Shown here piece by piece: positions 27,357 through 39,690 of a stretch of 64,000 nt of DNA. The notes under the pieces were generated by a model. That model saw only the letters and a list, made by a program, of their open reading frames with translations, was not told where the DNA came from and did not search any database. Position 1 is the stretch's first letter. Every line of letters begins with the position of its first letter. Made by a program: the position numbers and the translations under genes. This stretch comes from Rhizophagus irregularis (taxonomy: Eukaryota > Glomeromycota > Glomeromycetes > Glomerales > Glomeraceae), in NCBI RefSeq assembly GCF_026210795.1, contig NC_089448.1:2480001-2544000 (forward strand). The letters are read 5' to 3'.

Positions 27357-29509
27357 TTATTTACTTCTGTCAAGTTCCAATTCAATTATACATCTATTCC
27401 TTATTAGTGCCAACATAGGCCAAGTAGATTGTTCTCCTTTCGAAATCCAATAGTCCAAAGATGAATAACTTGGATTAGAGAACAGGGTTTTAAAATCCTA
27501 AAAAAAAAAGTGAGAGAATTTATCAATTTAAGTTTTTATTAAAAATTGTGAAAAAAATATTGTACTTACCGAGAATGTAAGATAAGGAACAATGGTAACA
27601 TTTCCCGAAACCTTTTCATCAATCAAACCTCGGAAATTTTTTGGAAGTAAACCCATATGTCCAAGTTGATTGATTCGGTGTCTAAATTCAGTAGAAAAAA
27701 GATGAGCGCATTTAATCAATATATTACTACCAAATTGTTCCTTTGCTATGAAAGGAGCGATATACGGATTTGCTTGAGAGACGATGAAATGATTGACGTT
27801 AAACAATTCTGAAATTCTTGTCAACGGAGATTCACTCTCAGTCGGAACTGTATCCGACCACTTTCTCCATTTAATTTCAGTTGGAGCCCATTTCACAATA
27901 TTTCCAGCTTTATCTTTGGCCAACAGATCAACACTATCATAAAGTCCCATCATAGCAGTAGAAGCGCAAGCTGCACTACGTATTAATACGTTAGGTGCGG
28001 TCAAATAGTTAAGTAGTTGAGGAACTTCATATTTTCTAGTTGATGATACTGTGATGTTTAAGATCCTTTTTGTTTTAGCGTATGCTTCCTTTTTATATAT
28101 GTATAAAATAAAGGGTGATTTAAGAATTTTTTAATTAAAAAAAAATTAAAAAAGAGAATAAGAATAATAGAATAAGTTAATAAATTACTTCAAATGTGAG
28201 ATCTCCAACGTTACTTCGAACACAATCTTCCAACACTTTGACGTCCATAAAATAACCTAAATTTTTTTTAAAAGAAATGAATGAGAGTTAAACGATAAAG
28301 TCTTGAACCCAAATAAAATTTTTTTTTATTAAAAGATCATTTACCATGTTTTAAGAATCTACTTATTTTCCTTTTTATATTTCCTTTCTTTCCTTTCTTA
28401 GCAAAGGCACCTAAATCTACACCACCTTCTTCAAAAATACTTGGTAATTCATCATCAGTTCTAATACAAACTAAAGCGGCTATCAAAGCTCCAATGGCTG
28501 TACCACTAATAATTCTAGGTAATAGGCCATGTTTATATAAAGCTTTAACAACTCCTAAATGATATAAACCAAATGTTGCTCCACCATATAATACCAAAGC
28601 GGTACAACCGAATGATTGACGGGTATCACTTAAAAATTCTATTTTTGAATATTGTGGAAGATCTATGAAATCTTTTTCTGATATATATTCTAATTGCGTT
28701 ACCACCTCTTTTGTATAATCTTCTATCAATCTTTTGGTTCCTAAGTATGATCTACAAAATAATCTTGGATCGTTTATACCTCCCAAATTCCGTAAAAGAC
28801 CTGATCTTAAATTATAAATCATTGATAAAACATCATTTCTTTCATGAAGGTCTTTAAGATGAGTCAATCTTTTTTTAATCATAATATAATCATAGTATTG
28901 AGATGCCGGATCTTGTTTCCATTCATCATTTGCTAAAATAAATTTTTTAAAAAAAGTAAATTAAACAATCTCAGAAAAAACCACTTTGATCTATTTAGCT
29001 TACCTAAAAGACTATGATCAATGAAATTTCTCGTTAATATATATTTATATATTTTTTTTATTTTTAAAGAAAAAAAACAAATCACATATTTACTTGTCTA
29101 GCTCTTGTGCTTTTTTTTGCCATTCTGTGTATGTTTTCGCATGTTGCATTTCATTCCTTAGTATCTCCGCCGGTGTCTTTTTACGTCTCAATTTCTTGAA
29201 AAAGAGAAATAAAATTTAGAATCGATTTAAAATAATAAAATTTAGAATCAATTTAAAAATAATAATATTTAGAATCGATTTAAAATAATAAAATTTAGAA
29301 TCGATTTAAAATAAAAATTTTCAAAAAAAATAGCTTACTTGAATCCATAAATAAGAAACCTGTAATATCCGAATAACTACTGCGGATATTATTGAGGATA
29401 TAATAGTGAAAATTTTATTCTATTAAATAAAAAATGATATTGTTAAAAATAAAAATATATGTACATATATAAAAAAAATAAAATAAAATAAAATACGAAC
29501 TAGCAGCAT
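27357..29509 (-). CDS. Patatin-like (Tgl3/4/5-type) lipase homologue without the nucleophile serine
   Basis: This multi-exon protein has the fungal triacylglycerol-lipase architecture. A hydrophobic N-terminal helix lies near 29340-29425. Then comes the DUF3336-type segment (AKTYTEWQKKAQELD) and the patatin core (TALVLYGGATFGLYHLGVVK). The usual GxSxG nucleophile elbow reads SGTAIGALIAAL here: alanine replaces the catalytic serine. The downstream DG[S/A] region reads WSDTVPTESESPLTR, with the glycine after the aspartate lost, ahead of a well-conserved SELFNVNHFIVSQANPY. The last exon (ending GEQSTWPM and IIELELDRSK) matches the family. The ORF is otherwise open with proper splice sites, so a scaffold or regulatory pseudoenzyme is likelier than a pseudogene. 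The first exon (ATG-CTG-CTA before a GTTCGT donor) is tentative. Confidence 0.8.
29213..29318. repeat. 26-base minisatellite in a patatin intron
   Basis: Four tandem copies of TTTAGAATCGATTTAAAATA plus ATAAAA, 26-27 bases each, lie inside an intron of the patatin-like gene. One copy has CAATT in place of CGATT. Confidence 0.75.
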
Positions 29510-30539
29510 TTACAGTAATCTAATAATGAAAAATTTTTTCAAAGGGGAAAGAGGAATTTGAATGATCCTTTATATATGAATTATCTAAAATACCGAAAAT
29601 ACACGAATTATCATATGAAAATATAATTGAATTGCATAAAATTTTGAACCACGTGTTATGTAAATTGCATATGTAATATATAGTTCTGACTCTAATTGGT
29701 AGCACATCTTATCTTTTATGCATTAGAAAATACTTGATATAAACTTGACTTCAATGAAAGAAAATTAACAGATTATCAATATTAAAGATAATTTCTATTT
29801 TGAAAAAAAAAATGATTCGTAAGCAATGCGATGCGACCAGCGCCAAATGCTCGAATTGACATGACAAATTGACAAAAAAACATATTTTCTTATCAACCAA
29901 CAAGAAAGTCAGCTGACCAAAGTTATTATTTAGTAAAAATTTGCGCCAGACCTAATATAGATTTGAGGCGAATCTATTGGCCTATTTAAGGAATTGAGAT
30001 TGAGATTAGCTTTAAATCTTAATTTTTTTTTTTTAGTCTGCAAAGTTAGTTAGATAATTATTGCATTGTTATTGTATAAAAACGTCAGAGATGAAAGCAA
30101 ACATATAATATTTTTATATGACCATCCACTATTATAATATAATTATAATATACATACAGTATTAATTTTTTACGATTGTTCCACATTTAGAACTGATCGA
30201 TAGAAGGTCAGGATGCATATAATTGATATAAATAGTACATAAATACTGCGCAAGTAACTGCGCAATACTGCGCAATACTGCGTAAATTACACACAATTTG
30301 TTCATTACATGTAAAAAGTTTGTTTGTGATTTGTGATGTATTTTATTTAATTAATATATATAAAAAAAATCGAATATTTGGTCACATACATACATACATA
30401 CATATTACATACATATTATTTTCTATTTTACATATTTTTTTAATGCCCGTTTACGATTTATATCTCTATATTGTACAATTACATCTAACTCTTCTTATTC
30501 ATAATCTTATTTTTTTTTTTTTAGAACTTGAAAGTTCAT
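29510..30539. other. Spacer between patatin gene and first HMG gene
   Basis: No gene recognised. It contains a (CATA)n microsatellite at about 30386-30412, and a short repeated ACTGCGCAA motif at 30244-30285 that is GC-rich for its surroundings. Confidence 0.45.
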
Positions 30540-31235
30540 TTACGGAAATAATGAAAAAAATATTTCATCTTCTTTCGGTTCATCATATAATTCGAAATCG
30601 ACGTCAAATTTTGGAAAAGAGTTAACGCTCGTAGGAGGTATAATTGGCATCGAATTATTAACTAATGTCGTATTTATCGTTGTATTTATCGTTGTATTTT
30701 TCGTCGTATTTATCGTATTAATTATCGGATTATTTATAGTATTATTTTTTATCGTATGATTTATTTTTGATTCTTTTTTGTTTTCGTTGTTTTTTATCTT
30801 GACATATTTTCTCTTTGGACGATATTTTTCATGAAGTTCTTTGGAGGCCAAAGATAAGACTTCGAAGAATCGAATAACATTCGAAGGTTGATATTTCCAT
30901 TCTTTACTAGCATAATATGTTATTTCTCTTATAGTTAATTGTTGATTTTGATTTAAATTTTGTTTCTTAATTTTTGCGATATAATCCATTAGAAATAAAG
31001 TAAATGCACTCTGGGAGTTTTCAGGTGATCCATTTGACATTAATCTGGGAAGTAATAAAACGGGAAGGGATAATGTTAAATTATAAGGAGGTCCAGAAGT
31101 GACCGAAGGAGTATAATATGACATCAAAACTTGAAACGAAGTAGGTTGTGAATTTGTTAAAGTTGTTGGTGAAGTGAGAGAATTTTGGGTTTGAGGTTTA
31201 TCGTTAAGATAATTTTTTGAATTTGATTTCGGCAT
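30540..31235 (-). CDS. HMG-box protein A (degenerate box)
   Basis: Single-exon gene of 231 residues; ATG at 31235-31233 was chosen because the four upstream in-frame codons start with TTG. The shared family pre-motif PPYNLTL is at about 49-55. The HMG region spans about 72-145 (SAFTLFLMDYIAKI, ASKEWKYQPSNVIRFFEVLS) and ends in a basic PKRKYVKIK. The consensus PRPxN entry is replaced by SPENSQ, so DNA contacts in helix 1 may be altered. The tail has an unusual (INTT)n-like Asn/Thr/Ile repeat from about 170-195 and ends in acidic/aromatic FELYDEPKEDEIFFSLF. MATA-type HMG proteins are sequence-specific transcription factors; a target is not known. Confidence 0.75.
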   Translation of the reverse strand: MPKSNSKNYLNDKPQTQNSLTSPTTLTNSQPTSFQVLMSYYTPSVTSGPPYNLTLSLPVLLLPRLMSNGSPENSQSAFTLFLMDYIAKIKKQNLNQNQQLTIREITYYASKEWKYQPSNVIRFFEVLSLASKELHEKYRPKRKYVKIKNNENKKESKINHTIKNNTINNPIINTINTTKNTTINTTINTTLVNNSMPIIPPTSVNSFPKFDVDFELYDEPKEDEIFFSLFP

Positions 31236-33300
31236 TTTTTTTTCCAAAATTTCTTTACTTTTTTTCGATTTTAGAGGAAAGCAAATTTTTGCTAAAGAAA
31301 AAAAAGAAAAAAAAAGGGAAAAAAGTCTTTAAAATCATCTATTTATAAAAAAAGTACATATATATATTTATATATTAGTATATATATAATTAAAATACTC
31401 CTTTCCTCCGGTTGAATTGAAAAAAATGAACTCATTAGACCAAATTAGGTAACCGCAATCTCCGATCCTCAACATAATTTGATATGCTTTTATTACTTTT
31501 ACTACGTGACATAACAGGTAATTACAGTGAAATCAGCCCGAATATATGTTTCATCATATTCGGTTATCAATTTAGGGTATGATTAGGAATCTTGTTTATG
31601 CGTCATTTGCCCATTTTTGCTCAGTTTTCTTATTTAGGATTAGTCTTGGAATTATTTCTTAGCAGGGCAAGGTCTTGGTTATGTTTCACACCCTTTTAAA
31701 ATTCGTTTCAAAAAACTTATTCTCTTCAAAGAAAAAAAATAATAAAATAAATTAAAAAAAGAAATAAAATAAAAATATCTTTTTTTCTCATTGAAAAAAT
31801 TTACTTTTTACCCAGTTTACTAAAAAAAAAAAAAAAAAAAAAAAATTTCATTTCCTCACCCTTCTTTTCTTCGTTCTTTTCCTCCCCCCCACCATGGTCT
31901 CTTACAATTTCAATAACCTATAGGCTCGAGCGTGAAAATTTTTCCGAAAAAAATTATTGTAACAATAACAGAACTTAGGTGAAAGTAAAAAAAGAAATTT
32001 CACAAGATTTTCACAGAATTAAGGATTTTCTTTAGGAACAAAACCAATAGAAACCCGATTTTTTTTTGGTAAAATTTTTGTAGTAATTATGAGTAAAAAG
32101 AATAACAACAATATGTAACGTAAATCAATTTTAAAATGCATGCTAAATGAGTCAGTTATTTGCGCATACCTAGATTACTTTAATCGAATTCCCGTTTGAA
32201 TGTTGTTTTTTTTTACTACGCAATTTATGTACTTATAATACTCCGACCACCTTTTTAGGTTACTTTTTGAATACCTCTTTTTTTTTTGAATTGAATTTCA
32301 ACATCATATTACAATATATAATATATATTATTTATGTATTATAATGTATAATGTTTATGTATGTATATATTTATTATTTATTTAAAAGTAACACACACAT
32401 ATATATTACAGTTTAATTAAAAATCCATTCATTAGTTATGAACCTATGATAAAATTACAAAATTTAAAAAAATGTTATTGAGTTATCTTATCATCTTGAA
32501 TTTATCTGCATACTTACGTCATTTGTGAGTCATTAACTCCGTTGAATATTCGAGAGAATCCTAGAATTTATAAGTTTTAATTAGAATTATTAATCCCATT
32601 TTTTTTTCTGTTCGGAAACAACCGGATGTTAGCCCCGTCGGATTTGAGGCTGATACGTACTTGAAAAATTGTCAATAACAAAATGGGTAATTGTAATGGT
32701 AAATCTTTTGATGATCGAATATTAGTCAAGAACTCATGAAATTTTCTAGAAGTATAATAAAAACATAAAAACCGTAATCACAGGACTAAAAAGAATCATT
32801 TCGAAAAGTTACACAAAAAAGGAAATTACTAGAATTCTTTAAAGAAAATTTTTAAAGATTTTATTCAAATTTGTCCATGATTTACATATAATTGTTTTTT
32901 ATTGGATGATATATATATATTTTTTTTTTAAAAAAAAAAAACGTGATATATTCATATTTTAGTAATACTTCGGCCCTATTTGAAACGTTACTCTGTCTTA
33001 CTTTGTTAACTTACTTATTTTAGTTACTTGGTAAATCTTAAAATCTTACTATCCTTAAAAAAAAACATATTTTGAACTTATTTGACTTAAAAAGGAGATA
33101 TAAAACTATAAAAGTAAAAAAAAAAAAAAAATTAATTAATATATATATATATATATATACTATAAAAATACAGTATAAATTATACATGTATATAAATAAT
33201 ATATTAAAAAAAAAAAAAAAAAATTTTAATGTCTTAAAATAATCTTATTATATCTTATTTATCTTATTATAAACATATAAGGTAATTGCAACAAAGTTAA
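31236..33300. other. AT-rich spacer between HMG genes A and B
   Basis: No ORF of interest. It contains poly-A of about 23 bases near 31820-31843, a pyrimidine tract with CCCCCCACC at 31886-31894, and (TA)n at 33139-33160. Some GC-richer unique segments (31430-31700 and 32590-32680) have no recognised function. Confidence 0.45.
31341..31350 (-). promoter_or_regulatory. TATA box candidate of HMG gene A
   Basis: On the minus strand this reads TTTTATAAAT, about 105 bases before the start codon. Similar boxes occur at 85-110 bases before HMG genes B and D. Confidence 0.45.
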
Positions 33301-34026
33301 TTAATAATGTTTAGTATTGTTTAGTTCTGATTCTGTGAGTTCATAGAACTCTTTCAAACTTATGCTGCTTTCATTCATTGTGTTGCTATTTTGTGATAAT
33401 GAATTATAAATATCATCTAATGACAATAAATCGTATGATGGAGATGACGGGAAATCATCACCCAATGAAAATGAATTCGGTTGACATATTTCGTTCATCA
33501 ACGATGAATCTCCCTTTAAAGGAAGTTGTGATGACAGATCGGACCGTGGCGCAGTATTGCTTCTAATGTTATCGAATCGAAGTTTATATTTCCGTTCGGG
33601 TCGAAATTTGTAACCAGGAAAAATCAAGGTATGAACTTGTTTGGCGGAAACACCTAATACCTCAAAAAACTGTTTAATTTGAGGAGGTTGATTACTCCAT
33701 GATTTGCTGGCCATCGAACTTATATCCTTGATACATAATTTAACGTTGGATTCGGTCTTAATCTTGGCAGTAAAATCTTTTAAAAATATAAGCCATGAAT
33801 TAAGTGGCCTGGGGATTTTCCCCTCGCTTTTAATTTTAGGAATTAATAATTCATCGAAGGGAAGGGTTAATTTATAAGGTATTTCACTAGTTAACAATGA
33901 TATGAAGATCTGATATAAATCAGTATCATAATCTGATACGATATTATTTGAGTTGGTAGTCATAAATTGCGAAGGAAGGTAGTTGGTCATGCCTGAACTC
34001 ATATAGGTTGATTTCGATTTTGGCAT
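33301..34026 (-). CDS. HMG-box protein B
   Basis: Single-exon gene of 241 residues beginning MPKSKS. The pre-motif IPYKLTLPFDELLIP is at about 49-63. The MATA-type HMG box covers about 72-140: PRPLNSWLIFLKDF, then SMASKSWSNQPPQIKQFFEV and HTLIFPGYKFRPERKYK. The C-terminal third is Ser/Asn-rich and contains YDLLSLDDIYNSL, resembling the tail motif of the other cluster members. Likely a nuclear transcription factor; regulon unknown. It is tandem with gene A on the minus strand. Confidence 0.85.
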   Translation of the reverse strand: MPKSKSTYMSSGMTNYLPSQFMTTNSNNIVSDYDTDLYQIFISLLTSEIPYKLTLPFDELLIPKIKSEGKIPRPLNSWLIFLKDFTAKIKTESNVKLCIKDISSMASKSWSNQPPQIKQFFEVLGVSAKQVHTLIFPGYKFRPERKYKLRFDNIRSNTAPRSDLSSQLPLKGDSSLMNEICQPNSFSLGDDFPSSPSYDLLSLDDIYNSLSQNSNTMNESSISLKEFYELTESELNNTKHY

Positions 34027-36233
34027 CTTTAAAAATAGTACCGATTTTTTTTTGTTGCAATAGAAACAAAAAAATTAATTAAAGAAAGAACATAACTCAA
34101 AATTTGATGGTTTATATATAATTCTAGATGAAAGGATAAAACGCCCATATGCTATTTGCTATTTATATTAACGGAGTTGATCTTCCCATCATTAAGATCG
34201 TCGTATTACGTTTCAAAAAAAAAAAAATAAGTTAGAATTAAAAACTTAGAAAATCGAATAAATCAAATTTTAATTGATAACAAGGAAATTCATGAAAAAT
34301 ATTGCAGAATCTTGTACAGAACATTAAGTAAACAAACAAAGAAACTTTCAACCCTTTTTAAAGATAATTATGGAAAATTTTACTTTGTATTTTATATACG
34401 AGATAAATTAAATAAATGATTTATGAAAGTATTAAATATATCAAACGAAAAATTTTTTAATCCTTATTAATTAATTAAATATAATAATTGTACAAGTATA
34501 ATGAATTAATTTGGGGTATCATACAACTTATTATAGTCTAAACTGTAAGTCTGTAACTTAAATTATTGGTTTGTAATACACTAATTTATCCGATATCTGA
34601 TATCGCAATATTCGCAATGTTCGCGCGAAAGATATACGATATATTACATGTATGTATGTATACTTTGACTTTTTTTGCAAAAGAAGAAAAAAAATAATAA
34701 TAATAATCCAATAATAACCAAAAAAAAAATAAGAATTATAAATCAATATTATTAATTTAAGATAGGGGAATAGCAACAATAAAAAATAACAATACTAATC
34801 ATAATATAGTAAATAATCAATCACATTAAAATTAATATAACTTTGTATATTATGTATCACATCACATAACATCAAATAATACATAAATCATATGACAGTG
34901 AATATAGAAACTCCGAATATTCAAACGTAATTCGCGTTGGGCGGAAATTCTTGGCTGAAATTCTTTAAAAAGTAATTTCATGGTACTTTGCACGGAATTA
35001 TATGTATTTTAAAAACTTGATAATTCTTTTTTTAATATTATAATAAGTTAATTCATAATTCTAAATAAATTATTATTAAGATGTCATTCGTTCCATTCGT
35101 TCCATTCGTTCATAGTTTTTTTTCCTAAAAAAAAAAATAAAAAAAAAAATATAAAAATAAAAAAAATTAAAAATAAATAAAATAAAAAATAAAATAAAAA
35201 ATGGCAAAATGTGCCCAAAACATTAAATTTGTATATAATTAAATAATTTTTTCAATTGTGACCGGACTCCATTTTTATAAATGGGTTTTCCGATCTTATG
35301 ACGTGTTATTGTTAGATTTAGCCAAAAGATTAAACTAATGACGTTATTTAACTTCCATACGAAGAAACAATAAAAAAAAAAAATTTTTATGGTAATTTTT
35401 TTGGTAATTTTTTTTAAAAAAAAATTTTATAAAGAACCTCAATTAAGAAAGATAAAAATGTAAAACTCAAAATAATTATGAATTTTTTTATTTAAGGTAA
35501 TCCAAGACAATTGAAATTTTCGTCAATAGAAGCCAAATACCATATCGGGAAACAATTATATTATCAGTAGTACGATCTTCATGTAAAAATAGAATCTGCC
35601 ATTAGAATTAGGAATGATTGCTCAGGATTATTGAAATTACTTTATTTGGTTTAGTCTGAAATAAAAGTCATTGTTTCAATAGCTTTTTGATCCTTGGACC
35701 CATTTAAAGAATAATACGGATTTATAATAAAAAATATCATAAAATTACAGAATAATCAAATATATCAGTTATATTTTTTTAAGTTCTAATGTAATCATAA
35801 GTTAATTCATTGTTTTTGTTATATATTAAGAATATGCAATTTTCAATCCTTGGAAATATGCAATCTTATTATTATTGATGTATTAAAATTTTTGATCACT
35901 TAATAATAATTACCTGTTAAGTAATAAAAGTATAAACTTTATAAACTTTATTTATGCGTATATCCTTTATATTCAATTATATAATTATGTTAATTATCAT
36001 AAATTTCAACAAATAAATTAAGGGTCCCCTTAAGGATTATTATCCTATTATAGTATTTTTACTTCCCACTAAACCATTTTTACCATTTTTTTATATCAGG
36101 GAGTTTTTTTTTTTATTATGATTACATTGAGACTACAATTCATCTAGAAATTTTATTTTAACTAAAATTTATTTAAAGCTCTCTTCAAGTTTGATATCAT
36201 TCTTATCATCGAAACTCGAAAGAAAAAAAAAAA
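34027..36233. other. Divergent spacer between HMG genes B and C
   Basis: 2.2 kb with no recognisable gene. It contains three tandem CATTCGTTC units at about 35085-35111 and long A-rich tracts at 35130-35205. It must hold the promoters of both B and C. Confidence 0.4.
34111..34120 (-). promoter_or_regulatory. TATA box candidate of HMG gene B
   Basis: On the minus strand this is TATATATAAA, about 85 bases before the ATG at 34026. Confidence 0.45.
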
Positions 36234-37466
36234 ATGCCTAAAATTAAATCTGTCAAATTACCCTCTAATATAAATATTTCTTCTTCTTCTTCTTTATCTA
36301 CCTCTCATTTTATTCCTCTTCAACCTGCTCCGGTAGCACCTGATGATGATACTTCTTCTCAACTTAATGAAATTCTCGTTTTTCCAAATAATTCTTCTCT
36401 TCTCAATGAGGAAGAAAATTTATTAATTAATGATCCTCCTTATAAACTTACTCTTTCATTAAAAGATTTATTATCCCCTGCAAGAAAAACTCGAAAAAAT
36501 AGAAGTAAATCTGATGATAAAGTTCCAAGACCTCAAAATGCTTGGGTATTATTTCGTAAAGATTATGAAGCAAATCAACGTGCTAATTTCCCTGATAAAG
36601 CTTTGAAAATGAAAAATGTTTCAACGGATGCTGGTGAGATTTGGAGAAATCATCCTGTAAAAGTTAAACGTTATTTTGAAACTTTATCAAGATTGGCTCA
36701 TGCTCAACATAAAATTTTATTTCCTAATTATAAATATTCCCCTAAAAAAAAGTCTATTATTAAAGAATCTATTCAAAAGGATTGGGTTTTTAAGGATAGT
36801 GTTAAACATTCTATTACTTTAGAATCTTCTACTCCTATTGTGGAACATGATCAAGAATCTTCTGTAGCTTATCATACTGATCATTCTGATTCTCCTCCCC
36901 TTTTAAATGTCGTCATTTCTCCTTCATCTCCTGAAGAATCTTGGAATTCTCCAATTACTATTAATTCTCCCTCTTCTCCTTCCTCAAATTTTATTAGTCC
37001 ATCTTCAACTATCACTTCAAATGATTCAGGTTTATATTATTCTTCCGTTACATCAATTCTTACTTATTCTGAAGAAACTTTGACAAATTTATCATCCTCT
37101 TCTGCAGCTTATTATAACTATCAACAAAATTTCACTTCAAATTTAACCGATTTGAATCAATCAAATTCTGGTTATCTTAATCTTGAGAATACTTCTATTA
37201 ATGATATCAATGATCCGGTTTTTATCAATGATGAAAATTTTTGGCAACATACATCAACTTTTTCAAATTTTGATAAATTAGATTCTATAAGTTCTTTTGA
37301 TTCTTTTGATATACAAGAACAACAACAACAACAACAACAACAACAAGAGCAACAAACTCCCGTTACTAATTGTGATGTTTTAATAGATGAAAGTTTAATG
37401 GGAAATTTATCAGACTTATCATCATCATATGATGATGATAATAATAATATTCATTATTTCTTTTAG
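36234..37466 (+). CDS. HMG-box protein C (long, polyQ)
   Basis: Single-exon gene of 410 residues, the longest of the cluster. A Ser-rich N-terminus is followed by the pre-motif DPPYKLTLSLKDLLSP at about 67-82. The HMG box spans about 98-168, with PRPQNAWVLFRKDY, a box core with EIWRNHPVKVKRYFETLSRL, and HKILFPNYKYSPKKK. The remaining 240 residues are Ser/Thr/Asn-rich and carry a glutamine tract at about 361-375 encoded by pure CAA repeats, ending in acidic Asp/Asn runs. That tail looks like a transactivation domain. The start lies eleven A's after the 5' flank, a typical A-rich leader. Best-preserved HMG box of the five. Confidence 0.87.
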   Translation: MPKIKSVKLPSNINISSSSSLSTSHFIPLQPAPVAPDDDTSSQLNEILVFPNNSSLLNEEENLLINDPPYKLTLSLKDLLSPARKTRKNRSKSDDKVPRPQNAWVLFRKDYEANQRANFPDKALKMKNVSTDAGEIWRNHPVKVKRYFETLSRLAHAQHKILFPNYKYSPKKKSIIKESIQKDWVFKDSVKHSITLESSTPIVEHDQESSVAYHTDHSDSPPLLNVVISPSSPEESWNSPITINSPSSPSSNFISPSSTITSNDSGLYYSSVTSILTYSEETLTNLSSSSAAYYNYQQNFTSNLTDLNQSNSGYLNLENTSINDINDPVFINDENFWQHTSTFSNFDKLDSISSFDSFDIQEQQQQQQQQQEQQTPVTNCDVLIDESLMGNLSDLSSSYDDDNNNIHYFF

Positions 37467-38114
37467 ATAAATAGATATTTAGATAATTCATAATCATTTG
37501 CCATTTAGTACGGTCATTTCATTTTCATTTTCATTTTATTTTTATAATAAGGACATACAATGATGCTATAGATTTTTAAGATATTAAACCCTTTTTAAGG
37601 AATCAATTAAGATTTTTAAGATAATAATTTATACCGTAGTTTAAAAATATATAAGAATATTAAGCAATATATAAAATACATTAAACCTTTTATGTTTACC
37701 TGAAAGGATTGTCGATCTATACCCTTAATAATATTGAATTACGTACTTCTTTTTTTAAACAAATTAGGAAGAAAGGCTAAAAGAATTTTTTTTAAAAAAA
37801 TATATATATATAATATAATATATATATATACATACATACATATAATATATATATATTCATATAATAAAGATTTTTATTGAATTCATTGCATCATTGAGTT
37901 GGGTATGATGTAATTATACTAGTTCAAGATTTTTTATACTGATTTTTTTTTTTTACTCTTTTTATAAATTGAACAAATTATACAAATCATGGGTAATTTC
38001 ATCATATTTCTGCAATTCTCGTTACACTAAATGTCGCCAATATCGAAACCATTGGCAAGTAAAAAAAAACGAAAAAAAATGAATCATCAAACATCGTCAA
38101 TTTTCGGGACTTTA

Positions 38115-38150
<36 letters not shown>

Positions 38151-39114
38151 TACAAATAAATAAATAAAGTTATGAATTATCATTTGCGTCCCATTGAGAA
38201 AAAAAAAAGAAACGCCATAATGGTGACCTGCACCTAAAAAACAAAAATCGTTCACCTGAGGACAATAAAGTGGAAACCAAATTGGGAAGACAAATAAAAA
38301 AACGTGTATCACATAATTTTATGTATCACTATAATCTATACTCTATACCTAAAGAAATCAAAAACCCGAAATTGTACAAATCATGGTCAAATTGAAAATT
38401 CAGTGGCTTAATATTTCATCATATCATCATTTCGTAACACTTTAGGTGAAAGATTTCATCATTAGATAAACATTTAAATGTGGATAATTATCGATAAAAA
38501 AGTACAAAATTACGCAATATTAAAATGCCCACATTAAAAGTTTGACCAGAAATTATGGCGTAAAAATATGTCATCGTAATTCCGCATTCTTGTACTACTG
38601 TACTACATCACAAGTAATGGCAAATCAAAAAAATGGGGGAAAATAACAAAAACCGTGTATCACATTAACACATAGTGTTTTGATCTGCGCTTTTTTTTTG
38701 GTATTTAGGGCTGTACGGATATTCGGATAACGATCAACGATATACATCATGAAAGGAAAGAAAGAATTGGTATTCATTTGGACATTTTTAACTTAGTAAC
38801 GTTGTTTTTTTTGAATTTTAATATTATGTAATAGGTACAACAGTAAATATTACACTCTAATACTTTTTTTATCTAATAAACTCGTGACATCATATCATGA
38901 TATTTATTATATTGAAATACATATGAAATATTGAAATATTATTATTATAAGTTAGTTTAAATTTTATTCATTCTATTATTGCCTACTGTGGAGGAGAAAG
39001 AATGTATATAAAAACCCCTTCCTTCTTCATTCCTTTTTTTTTAAAAAAAAATAAAAAATAAGACTAAATAATTATTCACATACACACTGTACATATATCC
39101 TCAAAATCCTCAAA
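37467..39114. other. AT-rich spacer between HMG genes C and D
   Basis: No gene. It has (TA)n-type microsatellites at about 37798-37860 and 38118-38147. The promoter of gene D lies at the right end. Confidence 0.45.
39005..39014 (+). promoter_or_regulatory. TATA box candidate of HMG gene D
   Basis: TATATAAAAA is 110 bases before ATG 39115 and is followed by a pyrimidine-rich stretch (CCCCTTCCTTCTTCATTCC), a plausible initiation region. Confidence 0.55.
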
Positions 39115-39690
39115 ATGTCAAAAAATTATAATATCAATTCGATCGCATTTTTTGATTCTGATTCTGAATCTCAAATAGATCCTGAAATTCTTTTACGTTT
39201 ATTATTATCTCAAACTCCACCACCGTATCAATTAACACTTCCTATAGATGACCTCATAAATTCTCCTCCTAAGTCGAACGGTACTATTCCACGTCCAAAG
39301 AACTCATTTATTATCTTTAGAAATGATTATAGCGCAAGAATTAAAGCGCAATGTTCAAATATGACTGTTAGTAAAATTTCTGGGATCGTCAGCCAAGCGT
39401 GGAAAAATCAACCAACCTCTGTTTTACAGTTTTTTGAAATATTATCTATGGTCTCCTATCAAAGACACAAAATTATGTATCCTGATTATAAATATGCACC
39501 TCAAAAGAAGGAAAAGAAATCTCAAATTACACAAACATCTCTTATTCTTGTACGTGATGATATTGAAACACCCACAAATACCTCGTATGCTACGGACTTG
39601 TCTTATGATTTGTTTTCTGCTTTTGACGATGAAAATACAATTTTGATTGACAAAATGTTGGGAATCTTTTATGATAAAATTAATATGTAG
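39115..39690 (+). CDS. HMG-box protein D
   Basis: Single-exon gene of 191 residues, the shortest of the cluster. The pre-motif PPPYQLTLPIDDLI is at about 35-48. The HMG box spans about 59-126: PRPKNSFIIFRNDY, SQAWKNQPTSVLQFFEILS, and HKIMYPDYKYAPQKK. The C-terminus contains YDLFSAFDDENTIL, the tail motif shared with genes B and E. Probable nuclear transcription factor with unknown targets. Confidence 0.86.
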   Translation: MSKNYNINSIAFFDSDSESQIDPEILLRLLLSQTPPPYQLTLPIDDLINSPPKSNGTIPRPKNSFIIFRNDYSARIKAQCSNMTVSKISGIVSQAWKNQPTSVLQFFEILSMVSYQRHKIMYPDYKYAPQKKEKKSQITQTSLILVRDDIETPTNTSYATDLSYDLFSAFDDENTILIDKMLGIFYDKINM

